Source: a virus. From it: a stretch of 21,593 nt of DNA. Positions 9,401 through 15,947 of the stretch are shown here, one piece after another. How positions within the stretch are numbered: the stretch's first letter is position 1; the number at the start of each line of letters is the position of its first letter. The notes below the pieces were generated by a model, which was not told the DNA's origin, did no database searches, and worked only from the letters and a program-made list of their open reading frames with translations. Location: IMG/VR virus record IMGVR_UViG_3300030105_000746, positions 1-21,593 of that record; one strand, given 5' to 3'. Position numbers and translations under genes: made by a program.

Positions 9401-10022
9401 TTCCCATTCGTTTTCTATAAACTTGATAAGCACCTTCTAACATATCAGTTTCATCTTTATTTAGCGTTAGAGCTTTCATTCGCTTTTTAGCAATTCTAGC
9501 TATTTCTTTTTTAGCTATATTGCCAGTTAAGCCTTTAGCAAACGCACCCGATGCAAACCCTACAAAAGTACCTCCAACAGCCCCCCCAGGGCCTGCAAGA
9601 ATTGCGCCGGCTCCTGCGCCTGCTAAACCGGAAATGAAACTATTAATAGCTGAAGGGCCAAATTGACCTGTTGCGCTGGATACTTGATTAATAAAGCCCC
9701 CAAAAGTTGGCTCGTCTAGAAACTTATGGAAGTCTTCAACGGGCTCCATAATAGCTCCCGCATAGCTTTCATTCCTTTCAGCTTGCGCAATATTATTACG
9801 CATAGCAGTTTCGTCGCCTTTTATTGAATTAGCTAAAGCTGAAAAATAATTTAAGTTAGCAGCTACATTGTAACCACCAGATTGAAAACCTTTTTTAAAG
9901 ATTTTTACTGGGTCTTTTAATTCTCCTCTAGAAGAAGGCTGTTCGGTATAAGTACCGGGTACTTCATATGCCTCCTCTTGACCAACTTTTTGTGTATAAG
10001 CCTGCGGTACTTTACTAGCCAC
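3471..10022 (-). CDS. Giant internal virion / ejection protein with zincin-type metallopeptidase motif
   Basis: This 2183-residue protein starts with GTG at 10022, directly after the previous stop. Residues 125-165 and about 337-362 are Gly/Ala-rich hydrophobic segments. The middle (380-1250) is charged, with coiled-coil stretches and low-complexity linkers. At 1347-1351 it has HELGH within ITLMHELGHSILEQEF, the zinc site of metallopeptidases. EEHGANQIAK at 1401 follows, giving a candidate third ligand (Glu1401 or 1402), the spacing of gluzincins. NYFPR at 1651 and FVDESIVRPNASERPAWASD near 2000 are phrases I know from phage 'large polyvalent' and giant internal proteins. Hydrophobic segments at about 1833-1856 and 2059-2080 could span a membrane. 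The likely role is to leave the capsid with the DNA and form or service the conduit through the envelope. The protease target is unknown. There is no frameshift over 6.5 kb. Confidence 0.8.
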   Translation of the reverse strand: MASKVPQAYTQKVGQEEAYEVPGTYTEQPSSRGELKDPVKIFKKGFQSGGYNVAANLNYFSALANSIKGDETAMRNNIAQAERNESYAGAIMEPVEDFHKFLDEPTFGGFINQVSSATGQFGPSAINSFISGLAGAGAGAILAGPGGAVGGTFVGFASGAFAKGLTGNIAKKEIARIAKKRMKALTLNKDETDMLEGAYQVYRKRMGKRAIYAKRGAVVGAVSQEYPQGAGIAFGTFAEQGMTDPIQAFQSLGLGVPFTAIGVGGEALVFKGFLNQMKKGSGQAHKTILQSITAGAAKSSSVEGLTELLQEEITVQQKFAIDDDYTSAMANLDRGQALFMGFFGGAGIGAAGGTVTGIASGPSKVITKARGYIKEQHNKAQLEKFYKERYGENEPGTVYTEPEAWLEAQLEAMLDPTNNKEAVYIDPDSFNQLAQLLKTKPELGERLVNAGVTQHIAGDKQASKSMGMLLSSNAELLNRFEAQTEGDGLYDTNVLDSVLSQILGYSHGRDKAGDLVVEVLNKQGVPIWYQNTNSQDQDGAVKAAIKLFGPKANIVTKPVEQHVEERKNAVTPIQKELFEDAEQQPKRRSMDLEDQQTSREDAALIARYQGLLKEIQIKDRENVKKGLPTKGIENLSPEKQQTLRQDFETVELIRQGQSPTDGSNLDGQLQQELKGIASQDEQVDELDLSALDDRMASFAAGAMGATSFESELVTDEPGSKVDPIKSAKHESQNKEKKAETPGWKANDPTLVKSQTEDSGGKGRTEAEAYETDKENALVYAFGFQPDLVDNIKANIYSGALLRNFTKRSKEAGQAFYYDIIEVGQDEDGTPRHGMLKYSLPGELDMDVEVAHWVKESKNTARKYKGSPWTIITPTNKEKGEGAQPMDMPRLTNFGRGYNNRTKSQATATGDLETANQGFQVAAAEALVLGYEFFWNGKPIGELTAEEEADAIVYTKGRGDQEFSMTTLAAERGEFSDVSTKLQDRIQELEDNPEAEPNEEYENVGQELAALRVALKTEEEGTAAERDLSRQQLAGTATQPLNPDEFIATGGESGAAGGTTGQSATVPVNQDANQERTRELIARIQKKITRVINKNLEKGGLGSLYNKIQTSIKTKEERVEFLKFASTKDNTTGRIIESVPEPERRKESNQLAKDLTILKREKARVEKRLGIEGSISFVRQLEKKGSYDPVLAQSSLPAPDTTQKTIALESTDVGETRAADEFKNRPKDPLRPQTDRRKPISFLSKTTLKTFQDVKFLPTIMNIVRNDFKNKRDIYVFTTDDVVTFNDVGNVGVLNAIMEEQEFIRQGNAGGRILSYQAGADGADFIIIDSKKGTSAESEGKAAITLMHELGHSILEQEFSMSLKKTSNAYKLLVKNFKKFELKQKLNFPGMEGEKNISARFEEHGANQIAKFLLDETAKATDGGEAIYKRIAVKLRAFFETMSKAFRRRFKVEPAFNDYITSLISARKEGLGNPQRTPNRMFNSAIIRSIVIDEMPKIDSKLGSKPALDKIAKVAKKIAESDSKTAKWIRKALGLGKEVTYTADNMLRGLGPIGVTIANILYSQSSTTTELGWSKAKQQKIYEYTNKVARILGFEELSEVTDEAMEILYEAEDNTTNTNKLSPKAKEIRVFLEKMYVDEEFKTYAGINKISNYFPRSISLANLENSTVLQDKLVNLLVEFNKGNIFLDENNKQYKMTPKEARATIELLISDPENTNIDLYSDAGKFALGLSKERSKAFKNIPTKELRNATDESADENSLLNDPAETLRNYMTSTIKRAELNRRGGAKEIQRLIDSLPTEKEKDIATSMVLASIGKITPEIFVKYPRLKTANSWALTANIFGLLALTVFASFPDVAGPILRSKELPKLRETASIFWNALKGEEEAVRLAYDIGAVSTDALNLLNVNAGEMDYMTEGSKRFNENFFKYTGTEWFTKFTRMFAAGMGKSFIIDHGKKAAEGDQRSIRYLKELNLTPQDVAAWEAGEQSLETSAGKKVKVALYRFVDESIVRPNASERPAWASDPRFALVWQLKSFFYAYGKVVIGGVGREVNARREEGDSVSQAAMPLLLTAATLIPLTMLGFDLRERFKGGLAWALPGVDSTQKNYRKSLDMGYGEYAVEILDRSGGLGPATLMLPFITGKNYGDPLWISPLGPTFEKLWDFPQGKLKIDDFIPGYNQVGGFDREN

Positions 10023-12893
10023 TTACTTTCTCTTTTTTGCTCTTTGTTCGATATAGTTTGCAAGTTCGCCCTGGCCCACCTTTGCAGTAAAAGCTTCCCA
10101 GTCCATACTTTTCTCTGTGGGTAGTTGACTAGAACCTACGGTGTTAGTAAATTGAATACGAATTGGTTTTGGGTCACCATTGGGTTTTTTAGCGTCGCCA
10201 TAAATAATTTCAAAGTTATCAAAATCACCACCTAATGTTTCTGTTCTTTTTCCCCTAAGTAAGACATCTCCAATCCAATCAACTAACCCTTCTGAACTTC
10301 CTCCAATCTCATCATCTATAGCGTTTGCTATAACTCCGTCCATAAGCTCTAGCTGTTCCCTGTATACATCCGGATCCAGCCCCGCTCCACCTGATCTAAT
10401 AACTCTAAGGAAAGAAGGCACTGTCTGTTTAAGTTTTGATATAAACACTGCATTGTTAGTGCTGTAATCTAATTTTTTAGAATCTGCAGTAAAACCTCTG
10501 GTTACTGCTGCATCATTCAACGCTTTTAACTCTGTCGTGAAGTCGGTTGCTTGTGTTGCGGCAAATTCATTAATTCTATTTTGTAACTCCTCAGCTCTAA
10601 TATTAGTATTGCGTACATTGTCTGCTGTTGTACTTGGGCTTCCAGTTGCAGCTTCATTCATTAAATCCGAATAAAGAGCTCTTGAATCTGGTACGCTTTT
10701 TCCGCCATTATAAGAATAAGCAATAAGAAGAGCCACTTGTCTAAACTCTCCTTGTTTTAGTATTCCATTTGTAGCCGCTTTAATAAGATCAGCTTTACTA
10801 TTTATGTTTTTTTCTTCTAATAACCCTTGTATTGTTTCAACAGATCCAGGTGATACTTTTTCTAAAGCCGCTATGTTGTCTGGATTATTAAACCATTCGA
10901 TTTGACCTTCTCTATCTTTTGGTATTATAGGAATATCCGAAACACCTGCCACGCCATCTTTGGTTTCTTTTAACGTCTCATCACGCCCAAGAAGATCATC
11001 AACTTTTGTTAGGTTGGCCGCTAGTTCATCTTCATACTTTTGTTTTTGTTTTGAGTTTATTGAAGGATTATTTATAAGTTTTTCTAAAGCGTTGTTTCTG
11101 TTTTTTAGTTTTAAAGTATCTTTTTCACCGACCCTTTTTATTTCTTCTTCTTTTTCTCTTAATTTACCTTCCGTTTTTAAAAGTTGTTCTTTTGCTATTT
11201 TGTATTCTCTGCCCTCTTTTACCGGTATTGTTTTTCCGAAAGCGAATATTGGTATAGCTGTGCCGCCTGCGTCTGCTTTTTCGTCCATAGCAGCAATTCG
11301 CATTGTTAACTTTTCATGTCGTTTTCTAAGAGTGGTGTAACCTTTTTTGTAACTATTAGGTACACTTTCAGAATTAAAAGCCGCAGAGGTTTCATCTATG
11401 TATTGATAGGGTTTGTCTTCTGATTCTGTTTCTGTTTCAGGGGTGCTGCTTTGATTAAACTGTTCTTCTTTAGCTAGCTGACGGGTGCCAGGTAAGTTTT
11501 TTTCTGTCACTGTTCCACTAGCTAAAGCTGAAGTCGGACTTTCTATTTCTTCTGAAGCTGCTGGAGTACTATCATCAGCAGCAGGGGCAGTAGCACCGCC
11601 TGAAGCATAAGTACCGGCTTGAACTTGCGAAATAATTCCATCTAACTCTGCATCGTCCATTTGGCCTGTGGTTTTAATTCCTGACCAACGACCTCTTATT
11701 TTGTCTCTAATCTGTTGTTGGGTAGCATTTGATCCTGCATCTTTAATAGTTCTGTTCATGTACCATTCAAAAAGTTTATCTTGATTTTGTTCTGTAAACA
11801 CGGTGGTATCATCGAACCCAAGTTCTTCAAAACCTCCTCTGTCTTTAATGTCTTTTAGAGTTTTTCCTACAAATTGGTATTTCCCTACGGGCGTATGAAC
11901 ACCTCCTTTTTTTCCAGTTTCAGGGTTTAGCTGTTCTTTAGACCAATTAGCATAATCTCCATCTATTTTAGTAAAATCTAAAATTTGAGCTAGGGTCTGT
12001 TCTGTTACAGGAGGTTGGCCTTTAAATGTAGCTGTCTCTGCATTCTGCCAAAGAGCATTAGCGTTGTTACTGCTTTCATTCATGGTAAGCGTGTTTGTTG
12101 GGGGTGTTCCTGGTGCTGTTCCTGGTGCTGTTCCTGGTGCTGTTCCCCCGTTGGATATGTTTGCTATATCTTCTCCGCCTTCAGCATCTACGATTTCTCC
12201 ATCCTTTCTTAGAGGGTTCAAAGCTTCTCTAGCACCCGCAAGTACTTCAGGAAGTTGGCGAGGAGAACCCTCTCCTTCTCCTCCTATTGCGCTTCCTGCC
12301 ATTTGTTGAATTTTAGTGCGATCATTGTTGTCAAAATTTAATCCGGCTAACGTAGCATACGCAGCTCCGTCTATACCACCTTTTGTAAAAAGATTCATTT
12401 GTTGTGCTTCAAGCACCGTTCCAAAACCTTCAGCGTCCAGTAACATAGGACTTTCATTTTCTCCCGTGCCTCGATCCACGGTAACAGCTTTTACGTCTCC
12501 ATTTTTGTCTCTAATTTGAAGTCCATACCGCGTAACTTTATCCCCATTTGGGAGTGTTGTTGTAAGAACTTTTGGCTTTAATAAATAACCTTGAACTTGT
12601 TGTCCGTCTGAGTCTACGTAGTTGTTAAGACGATTACCAGCATTTAAATAAGTTTCTCCAAGCTCGTCAGACAAACCCATAAATTTATTAACATTTGCAG
12701 ACAAACCACCATCTACTACTCCAAAAATACCTTGAGAAACTACCTCGTTCCCAAGATTTTGATAACCCCTTCTAGTGTTTTCGTCATCTAATTTAGCGGT
12801 TTGTGCTTGGGTATATTTTCTATTTGCTTTATTAGAATAAGCATTATCAAAATTTGCCAACATTGAACCAAAACCAAAATCATTTGCTGCCAT
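10023..12893 (-). CDS. Large internal virion protein with embedded lysozyme/transglycosylase-like domain
   Basis: This 956-residue protein probably rides in the virion and opens the peptidoglycan layer during DNA entry. Residues 1-250 form an N-terminal structural part. A flexible Thr-Ala-Pro-Gly linker at 250-266 leads to a lysozyme-like domain at about 270-430. In that domain NESSNNANAL resembles the ESGGNxNA start of transglycosylase-type enzymes, with Glu273 as candidate catalytic acid. HTPVGKYQFVGKTLKDI (333 onward), then VFTEQNQDKLFEWYMNR, match the GRYQ...QD segments of this superfamily. A polar linker (430-500) and a Lys/Glu-rich coiled-coil stretch (about 520-640) follow. The C-terminal 300 residues have no motif I recognise. 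A weak AGGT lies 8 bases before the ATG. The gene ends directly against the GTG start of the giant protein, suggesting the two are made together. Confidence 0.75.
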   Translation of the reverse strand: MAANDFGFGSMLANFDNAYSNKANRKYTQAQTAKLDDENTRRGYQNLGNEVVSQGIFGVVDGGLSANVNKFMGLSDELGETYLNAGNRLNNYVDSDGQQVQGYLLKPKVLTTTLPNGDKVTRYGLQIRDKNGDVKAVTVDRGTGENESPMLLDAEGFGTVLEAQQMNLFTKGGIDGAAYATLAGLNFDNNDRTKIQQMAGSAIGGEGEGSPRQLPEVLAGAREALNPLRKDGEIVDAEGGEDIANISNGGTAPGTAPGTAPGTPPTNTLTMNESSNNANALWQNAETATFKGQPPVTEQTLAQILDFTKIDGDYANWSKEQLNPETGKKGGVHTPVGKYQFVGKTLKDIKDRGGFEELGFDDTTVFTEQNQDKLFEWYMNRTIKDAGSNATQQQIRDKIRGRWSGIKTTGQMDDAELDGIISQVQAGTYASGGATAPAADDSTPAASEEIESPTSALASGTVTEKNLPGTRQLAKEEQFNQSSTPETETESEDKPYQYIDETSAAFNSESVPNSYKKGYTTLRKRHEKLTMRIAAMDEKADAGGTAIPIFAFGKTIPVKEGREYKIAKEQLLKTEGKLREKEEEIKRVGEKDTLKLKNRNNALEKLINNPSINSKQKQKYEDELAANLTKVDDLLGRDETLKETKDGVAGVSDIPIIPKDREGQIEWFNNPDNIAALEKVSPGSVETIQGLLEEKNINSKADLIKAATNGILKQGEFRQVALLIAYSYNGGKSVPDSRALYSDLMNEAATGSPSTTADNVRNTNIRAEELQNRINEFAATQATDFTTELKALNDAAVTRGFTADSKKLDYSTNNAVFISKLKQTVPSFLRVIRSGGAGLDPDVYREQLELMDGVIANAIDDEIGGSSEGLVDWIGDVLLRGKRTETLGGDFDNFEIIYGDAKKPNGDPKPIRIQFTNTVGSSQLPTEKSMDWEAFTAKVGQGELANYIEQRAKKRK
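12105..12147 (-). repeat. 12-base tandem repeat encoding Thr-Ala-Pro-Gly linker
   Basis: The plus-strand unit TGTTCCTGGTGC is present in three perfect copies (12105-12116, 12117-12128, 12129-12140), followed by a partial copy. On the coding strand it gives Gly-Thr-Ala-Pro repeats at residues of about 250-266 of the lysozyme-bearing virion protein. It is in frame, just before the catalytic domain, and likely acts as a flexible spacer that can change length by slippage. Confidence 0.9.
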
Positions 12894-12902
12894 AATATAT
12901 AC

Positions 12903-13499
12903 CTAAATTGCGAACGCCAATATAGCAGCTGTTGCTAACGAACTGCCCATGCCTACCATTTGTGAAGTGTGAGAAGCCTTTGCAGTTTTAAAAGCCGACG
13001 CTTTTGCTGCAGCATTTTGTGAGGCTGTTCCCATTCCAGACAACGCGCTTCTATTGACGCCTTGTCCAATGTTAATTAAATCAGCAAGAGTAGACTGATT
13101 AATGTCTTTTTGCGCAGTTCTTGCGGTATTTAAACTTCCAGCCAAACCAAGCTGCCCTTGTCTTTGATTAGCAACTTGTTGTTGTTGTCTTTGCGCAACA
13201 CTTAATCCAGCTCCGCCGTAACGGGATATGTTTCTTTCTTGTATACCTTTTGCTATTTCCGTTTGTTTGGCTGCATCTTCCGGAGCCCTATCTATTAAAG
13301 AAGTATCATTTCTCGCTTCTATTAATTTGTTTTCAAACCCTCTATAGTCTTGTATGTAACTTTCATAGTCTTGCCGAGTTATATCAGCAAAGGCTTTTTC
13401 TGGGTCAGTTACGCTTGGAAGACCGGAAGTAGCCATACTGTTTTGGTACTCTACTTCGCCTGTTGTATTTTGTAGAGCTGTGGCCATATTACTTAACAT
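12903..13499 (-). CDS. Second Ala/Gln-rich internal virion protein with hydrophobic C-terminus
   Basis: I place the start at the ATG at 13499, which forms a TAATG with the upstream stop. That gives 198 residues. An in-frame upstream codon at 13535 would add 12 basic residues inside the previous gene and has no better ribosome site. Another ATG lies four codons downstream (13487). The N-terminal 90 residues are polar and charged (DPEKAFADITRQDYESYIQD). A central part has VAQRQQQQVANQRQGQLG, followed by Ala/Ser/Gly-rich helix. The last 18 residues (MVGMGSSLATAAILAFAI) are hydrophobic and could insert into a membrane. This architecture suits a small ejection protein that sits in the capsid core and ends up in the host envelope. 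It resembles its upstream neighbour in composition and may be a paralogue. No catalytic motif is seen. Confidence 0.5.
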   Translation of the reverse strand: MLSNMATALQNTTGEVEYQNSMATSGLPSVTDPEKAFADITRQDYESYIQDYRGFENKLIEARNDTSLIDRAPEDAAKQTEIAKGIQERNISRYGGAGLSVAQRQQQQVANQRQGQLGLAGSLNTARTAQKDINQSTLADLINIGQGVNRSALSGMGTASQNAAAKASAFKTAKASHTSQMVGMGSSLATAAILAFAI

Positions 13500-14128
13500 T
13501 ATCCGCCGCCCCCTGATTGAAATCTTTCGGACCAAGTAGTTTTTCGAGACTTACCATCTAGTGTGCCTGCTTTATCTCTTGTGTAAGTTGTACCGCCAAG
13601 GAAACTTTTGTCCTCCCCCATGTTCTTAAACCCTTGTTTTCCTAATGAGCCCCCAACCTGTACGAAAGCTGCAGTTTGTGCTTCTCTAACTTGTTGTTTA
13701 GCTTTTGCAGCTTGTAAATCTTTTGTGTTTTGAATTCTTGATGCTTGTGCTAACCCAGACATAGCTTCTCCTTGTTGCCCACGCGCAGTTCCTAAAACTC
13801 CAACTTGTTGCTGTCTTTGTGCCGCTAAACCTTGCGCGCTTGCAGCGGCCATTTGTCCAACTGCGGCTGATGCTAAATCAGCGGCTTGGTCTACAGACTT
13901 AGTGCCAGCTAAAGACGGGCCTTGGCCTGTTAAAGACTGCATAGTATCAGCGCCTGCAACTCCACGTGCTACTCCACCTAAATCTTCGCCCATAGACTCA
14001 TCTCGCATTTCCCTAAGAAGGGGTGCGTACATACGGTTAAAATCATTTTTTTCTGCGGTTGCTACAGAGGCTTGTGTTCTTTCTGCTTCACTGGCTTGGT
14101 AATCTTGTGCTTTTGGTTTACTACTCAT
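13499..14128 (-). CDS. Internal virion (ejection) protein candidate, Ala/Gln-rich
   Basis: This 209-residue protein has no enzyme motif. Residues 1-60 are charged and helical. From about 80 to 165 the sequence is dominated by Ala, Gln and Gly (AAASAQGLAAQRQQQVG; LQAAKAKQQVREAQ), with high helical potential. A Gly-rich, basic end follows (SLGKQGFKNMGEDK; last residues FQSGGGG). The composition, and its position between adaptor genes and two giant virion proteins, match the small core/ejection proteins of podoviruses (the place of T7 gp14 or P22 gp7). It shares the QRQQQ core and general layout with the next gene. The ATG overlaps the upstream stop (ATGA). I see no signal peptide. Function is inferred from context. 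Confidence 0.5.
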   Translation of the reverse strand: MSSKPKAQDYQASEAERTQASVATAEKNDFNRMYAPLLREMRDESMGEDLGGVARGVAGADTMQSLTGQGPSLAGTKSVDQAADLASAAVGQMAAASAQGLAAQRQQQVGVLGTARGQQGEAMSGLAQASRIQNTKDLQAAKAKQQVREAQTAAFVQVGGSLGKQGFKNMGEDKSFLGGTTYTRDKAGTLDGKSRKTTWSERFQSGGGG

Positions 14129-14568
14129 ACTTCTTTTTTATAAACGTAACTCGTTAATTTAAATCCATTAGCAGTTGCAGTCTTTGCCCATCCTGGACGA
14201 CTGGTGTGAAACTCAATAGTTTGCACGTTTTTTTCTAAAGCTAGTTTGTCTAAAAAATCAAACCCAGCTTTAACATAATTATACTCTGGTTTTTGGTAAG
14301 TTGCCCATACAAAAAGTGTGGGTTCGCCGCTAGGATCAGCTATAAGTGAGCACACTACAAACCCTATATACTCGTCTTTTTTGTAAAACATGTACAAAGT
14401 TGCGCTGCTATTACGTAACGCTAAATATACATCTGCTGGAATCCAATCAGAATAACTTTTTTTTCGTATTATCTGTAGATCGGGTTCAATCCTTTCGTAT
14501 GCGTAGCGAACTTCATCTATGGGTATTTCCTCAATGGAAACACCCTCAATAGTCAATCTCTGAACCAT
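14125..14568 (-). CDS. GNAT-like acetyltransferase of the structural cluster
   Basis: This 147-residue protein has the size and strand-helix rhythm of a GNAT fold. A strand pair with LYMFYKKDEYIGFVVCSLIA occupies about residues 57-80, then FVWATYQ, then a long helix (AGFDFLDKLALEKN), a strand (VQTIEFHTS) and a C-terminal ANGFKLTSYVYKK, which resembles the closing motif of the fold. The acetyl-CoA loop Q/RxxGxG/A expected before the long helix is not clear here; the sequence reads KPEYNYVKAGF, so the enzyme may be divergent or inactive. The ATG at 14568 lies 23 bases inside the previous gene with no good ribosome site, so start by re-initiation or at a nearby downstream TTG is possible. It overlaps the next gene by ATGA. 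GNAT-like genes do occur in structural clusters of short-tailed phages; substrate unknown. Confidence 0.6.
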   Translation of the reverse strand: MVQRLTIEGVSIEEIPIDEVRYAYERIEPDLQIIRKKSYSDWIPADVYLALRNSSATLYMFYKKDEYIGFVVCSLIADPSGEPTLFVWATYQKPEYNYVKAGFDFLDKLALEKNVQTIEFHTSRPGWAKTATANGFKLTSYVYKKEV

Positions 14569-15229
14569 ATCTTTTATATCGTTTACGAGGAGACATTCCT
14601 GCTCCTTTATATTTTACAACTCTGCGTACCCCTAAATCTCCACCTCTGGCTTTTAGTTCGGCTTGTATAATTTCTTCGTTAAATAGTCCTAGATAATCTG
14701 CTGCAGCTTGCGGATCAGTCCAATCTTTTGCTGGTATGCGCAACAGCCTATATAAAGCCCCATATATAATTCCATCCCTGTAACTGTTAGAAAAAGTTGT
14801 ATCAATATTGCTTGTGGTTCTACTTGGTTTTAAAGCAGCAGACACTAAAAGCCCATTATTAATAGCGCTTCCAGGTACTGGTATTACCCAGAACGTGCTG
14901 GGAGTTTTTTGTATGTAAACTTGGGGAAGAGCAGTTCTGTCCCTCCAATCTGGATAATTAAGTTCTAGGCTTCTAGGACTTATAGGATCTAAGTCATCTC
15001 CGTTGTAAGTCATCCAAAGTATTTGATGTACGTCTGTTCCACTGGGTTGATCAAATTCATACTCGAATACTCCAGTAATAGTTGTAATAGGATCTAAGTC
15101 ATAAACGTATGCTTTTGATCTTTCGGCAAACTCTATACATGCCGACCGTAAAGTAGCCTCTATTAAAGCATCTGGGCAATTAGGAACGTAAGGAAGTATG
15201 TCTTTTACTAAAGAATTAAAAGAGGCCAT
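14546..15229 (-). CDS. Second head-tail connector-type structural protein
   Basis: This 227-residue protein starts with a helical segment in the form PYVPNCPDALIEATLRSACIEFAERS, a pattern I know from a family of short-tailed phage structural proteins found next to portal/adaptor genes. A beta-rich centre follows (ITGVFEYEFDQP, the Trp-Met pair before NGDDLDPIS, STFWVIPVPG). Then comes a helical stretch with YRDGIIYGALYRLLRIPAKDW, which mirrors the GNALIDYALYRCYLKDA part of the preceding adaptor. The two may share a helical-bundle plan. The C-terminus is strongly basic (MSPRKRYKRYG). I infer a ring stacked on the portal or first adaptor, for example a tail tube/nozzle-base component; the exact ring is not settled by sequence. 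It overlaps the next gene by 23 bases. Confidence 0.65.
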   Translation of the reverse strand: MASFNSLVKDILPYVPNCPDALIEATLRSACIEFAERSKAYVYDLDPITTITGVFEYEFDQPSGTDVHQILWMTYNGDDLDPISPRSLELNYPDWRDRTALPQVYIQKTPSTFWVIPVPGSAINNGLLVSAALKPSRTTSNIDTTFSNSYRDGIIYGALYRLLRIPAKDWTDPQAAADYLGLFNEEIIQAELKARGGDLGVRRVVKYKGAGMSPRKRYKRYGSEIDY

Positions 15230-15230
15230 G

Positions 15231-15947
15231 TTATACTCCTACTCCTTGAACAGGGGGAGGAGTAATATTTTGTCCATTCCTATCAAAATTTGGGTTTAAT
15301 AAATTTTTAGCATTTATACCAGTTGACACACTATTTAAAAATAGCTGATAGTGTTGACTAGCCCGCTGCGAATTGCCAGCAAACTCTGCGTCTTTTAAGT
15401 AACACCTGTATAAAGCATAGTCTATAAGAGCGTTACCATAAATGTCATCCATTCCGATAGTACTACTAGTGGAACTTAAGTCCGTAGGAACATCAGAATA
15501 AACAATTTCTATGTAAGCATTAACTCCAGATTTTACGCCAGGGTATACATAAAACTTTTTAGGGTCATCGGGATCAAAAATATAATGTTTAATTATAGTG
15601 CCATGCGTAGCATCACCTGTAACAGTAGGATTATGCCAATCAGGCTCTATGGAATTTAATATGTCAACGTCAACTAATCTAACGGCCCTGCCACCAGTTG
15701 CTCCGTTTTGATTGCTAGACATATTGCGAACTACTTTAATTAGCGTTAAACCAGGAACGGCTTGTTCTGTGCCAGTTGCAAGGGAATTGTTCACGTGCTT
15801 TGACGTAGCTTCTGGTTTAAAATTAACTACTTCTCTTTGTGCATCGTTAATGTAACGAAGCAACTCAGCCGAAGTCCAACGAACGCCTGTAGTATCTTGC
15901 AGGGAATCCTGAATTCTAGATATTAAATTTGCGCCCGATAGTGCCAT
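15231..15947 (-). CDS. Head-tail adaptor protein, DUF6682-like
   Basis: This 238-residue protein begins with the pattern of the phage adaptor family DUF6682: LISRIQDSLQDTTGVRWTSA, then ELLRYINDAQREVV. It is a helical start characteristic of proteins that dock under the portal ring and join it to the tail. The middle is beta-rich (KKFYVYPGVKSG, AYIEIVYSDVP), followed by a helical region (DDIYGNALIDYALYRCYLKDAEF) and a Pro-rich end (NITPPPVQGVGV). The order in the polypeptide and its place right after the head genes both fit. It starts in a TAATG overlap with the preceding gene and ends 1 base before the next ATG; its last codons (GGAGTAGGAGT) provide the ribosome site of that gene. Confidence 0.82.
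   Translation of the reverse strand: MALSGANLISRIQDSLQDTTGVRWTSAELLRYINDAQREVVNFKPEATSKHVNNSLATGTEQAVPGLTLIKVVRNMSSNQNGATGGRAVRLVDVDILNSIEPDWHNPTVTGDATHGTIIKHYIFDPDDPKKFYVYPGVKSGVNAYIEIVYSDVPTDLSSTSSTIGMDDIYGNALIDYALYRCYLKDAEFAGNSQRASQHYQLFLNSVSTGINAKNLLNPNFDRNGQNITPPPVQGVGV

Noticed and set aside
13500-13535. Longer start for the second Ala/Gln-rich protein
   Set aside because: The extra 12 residues overlap the previous gene in another frame and have no ribosome site. The ATG at 13499 forms the TAATG junction used repeatedly in this cluster.
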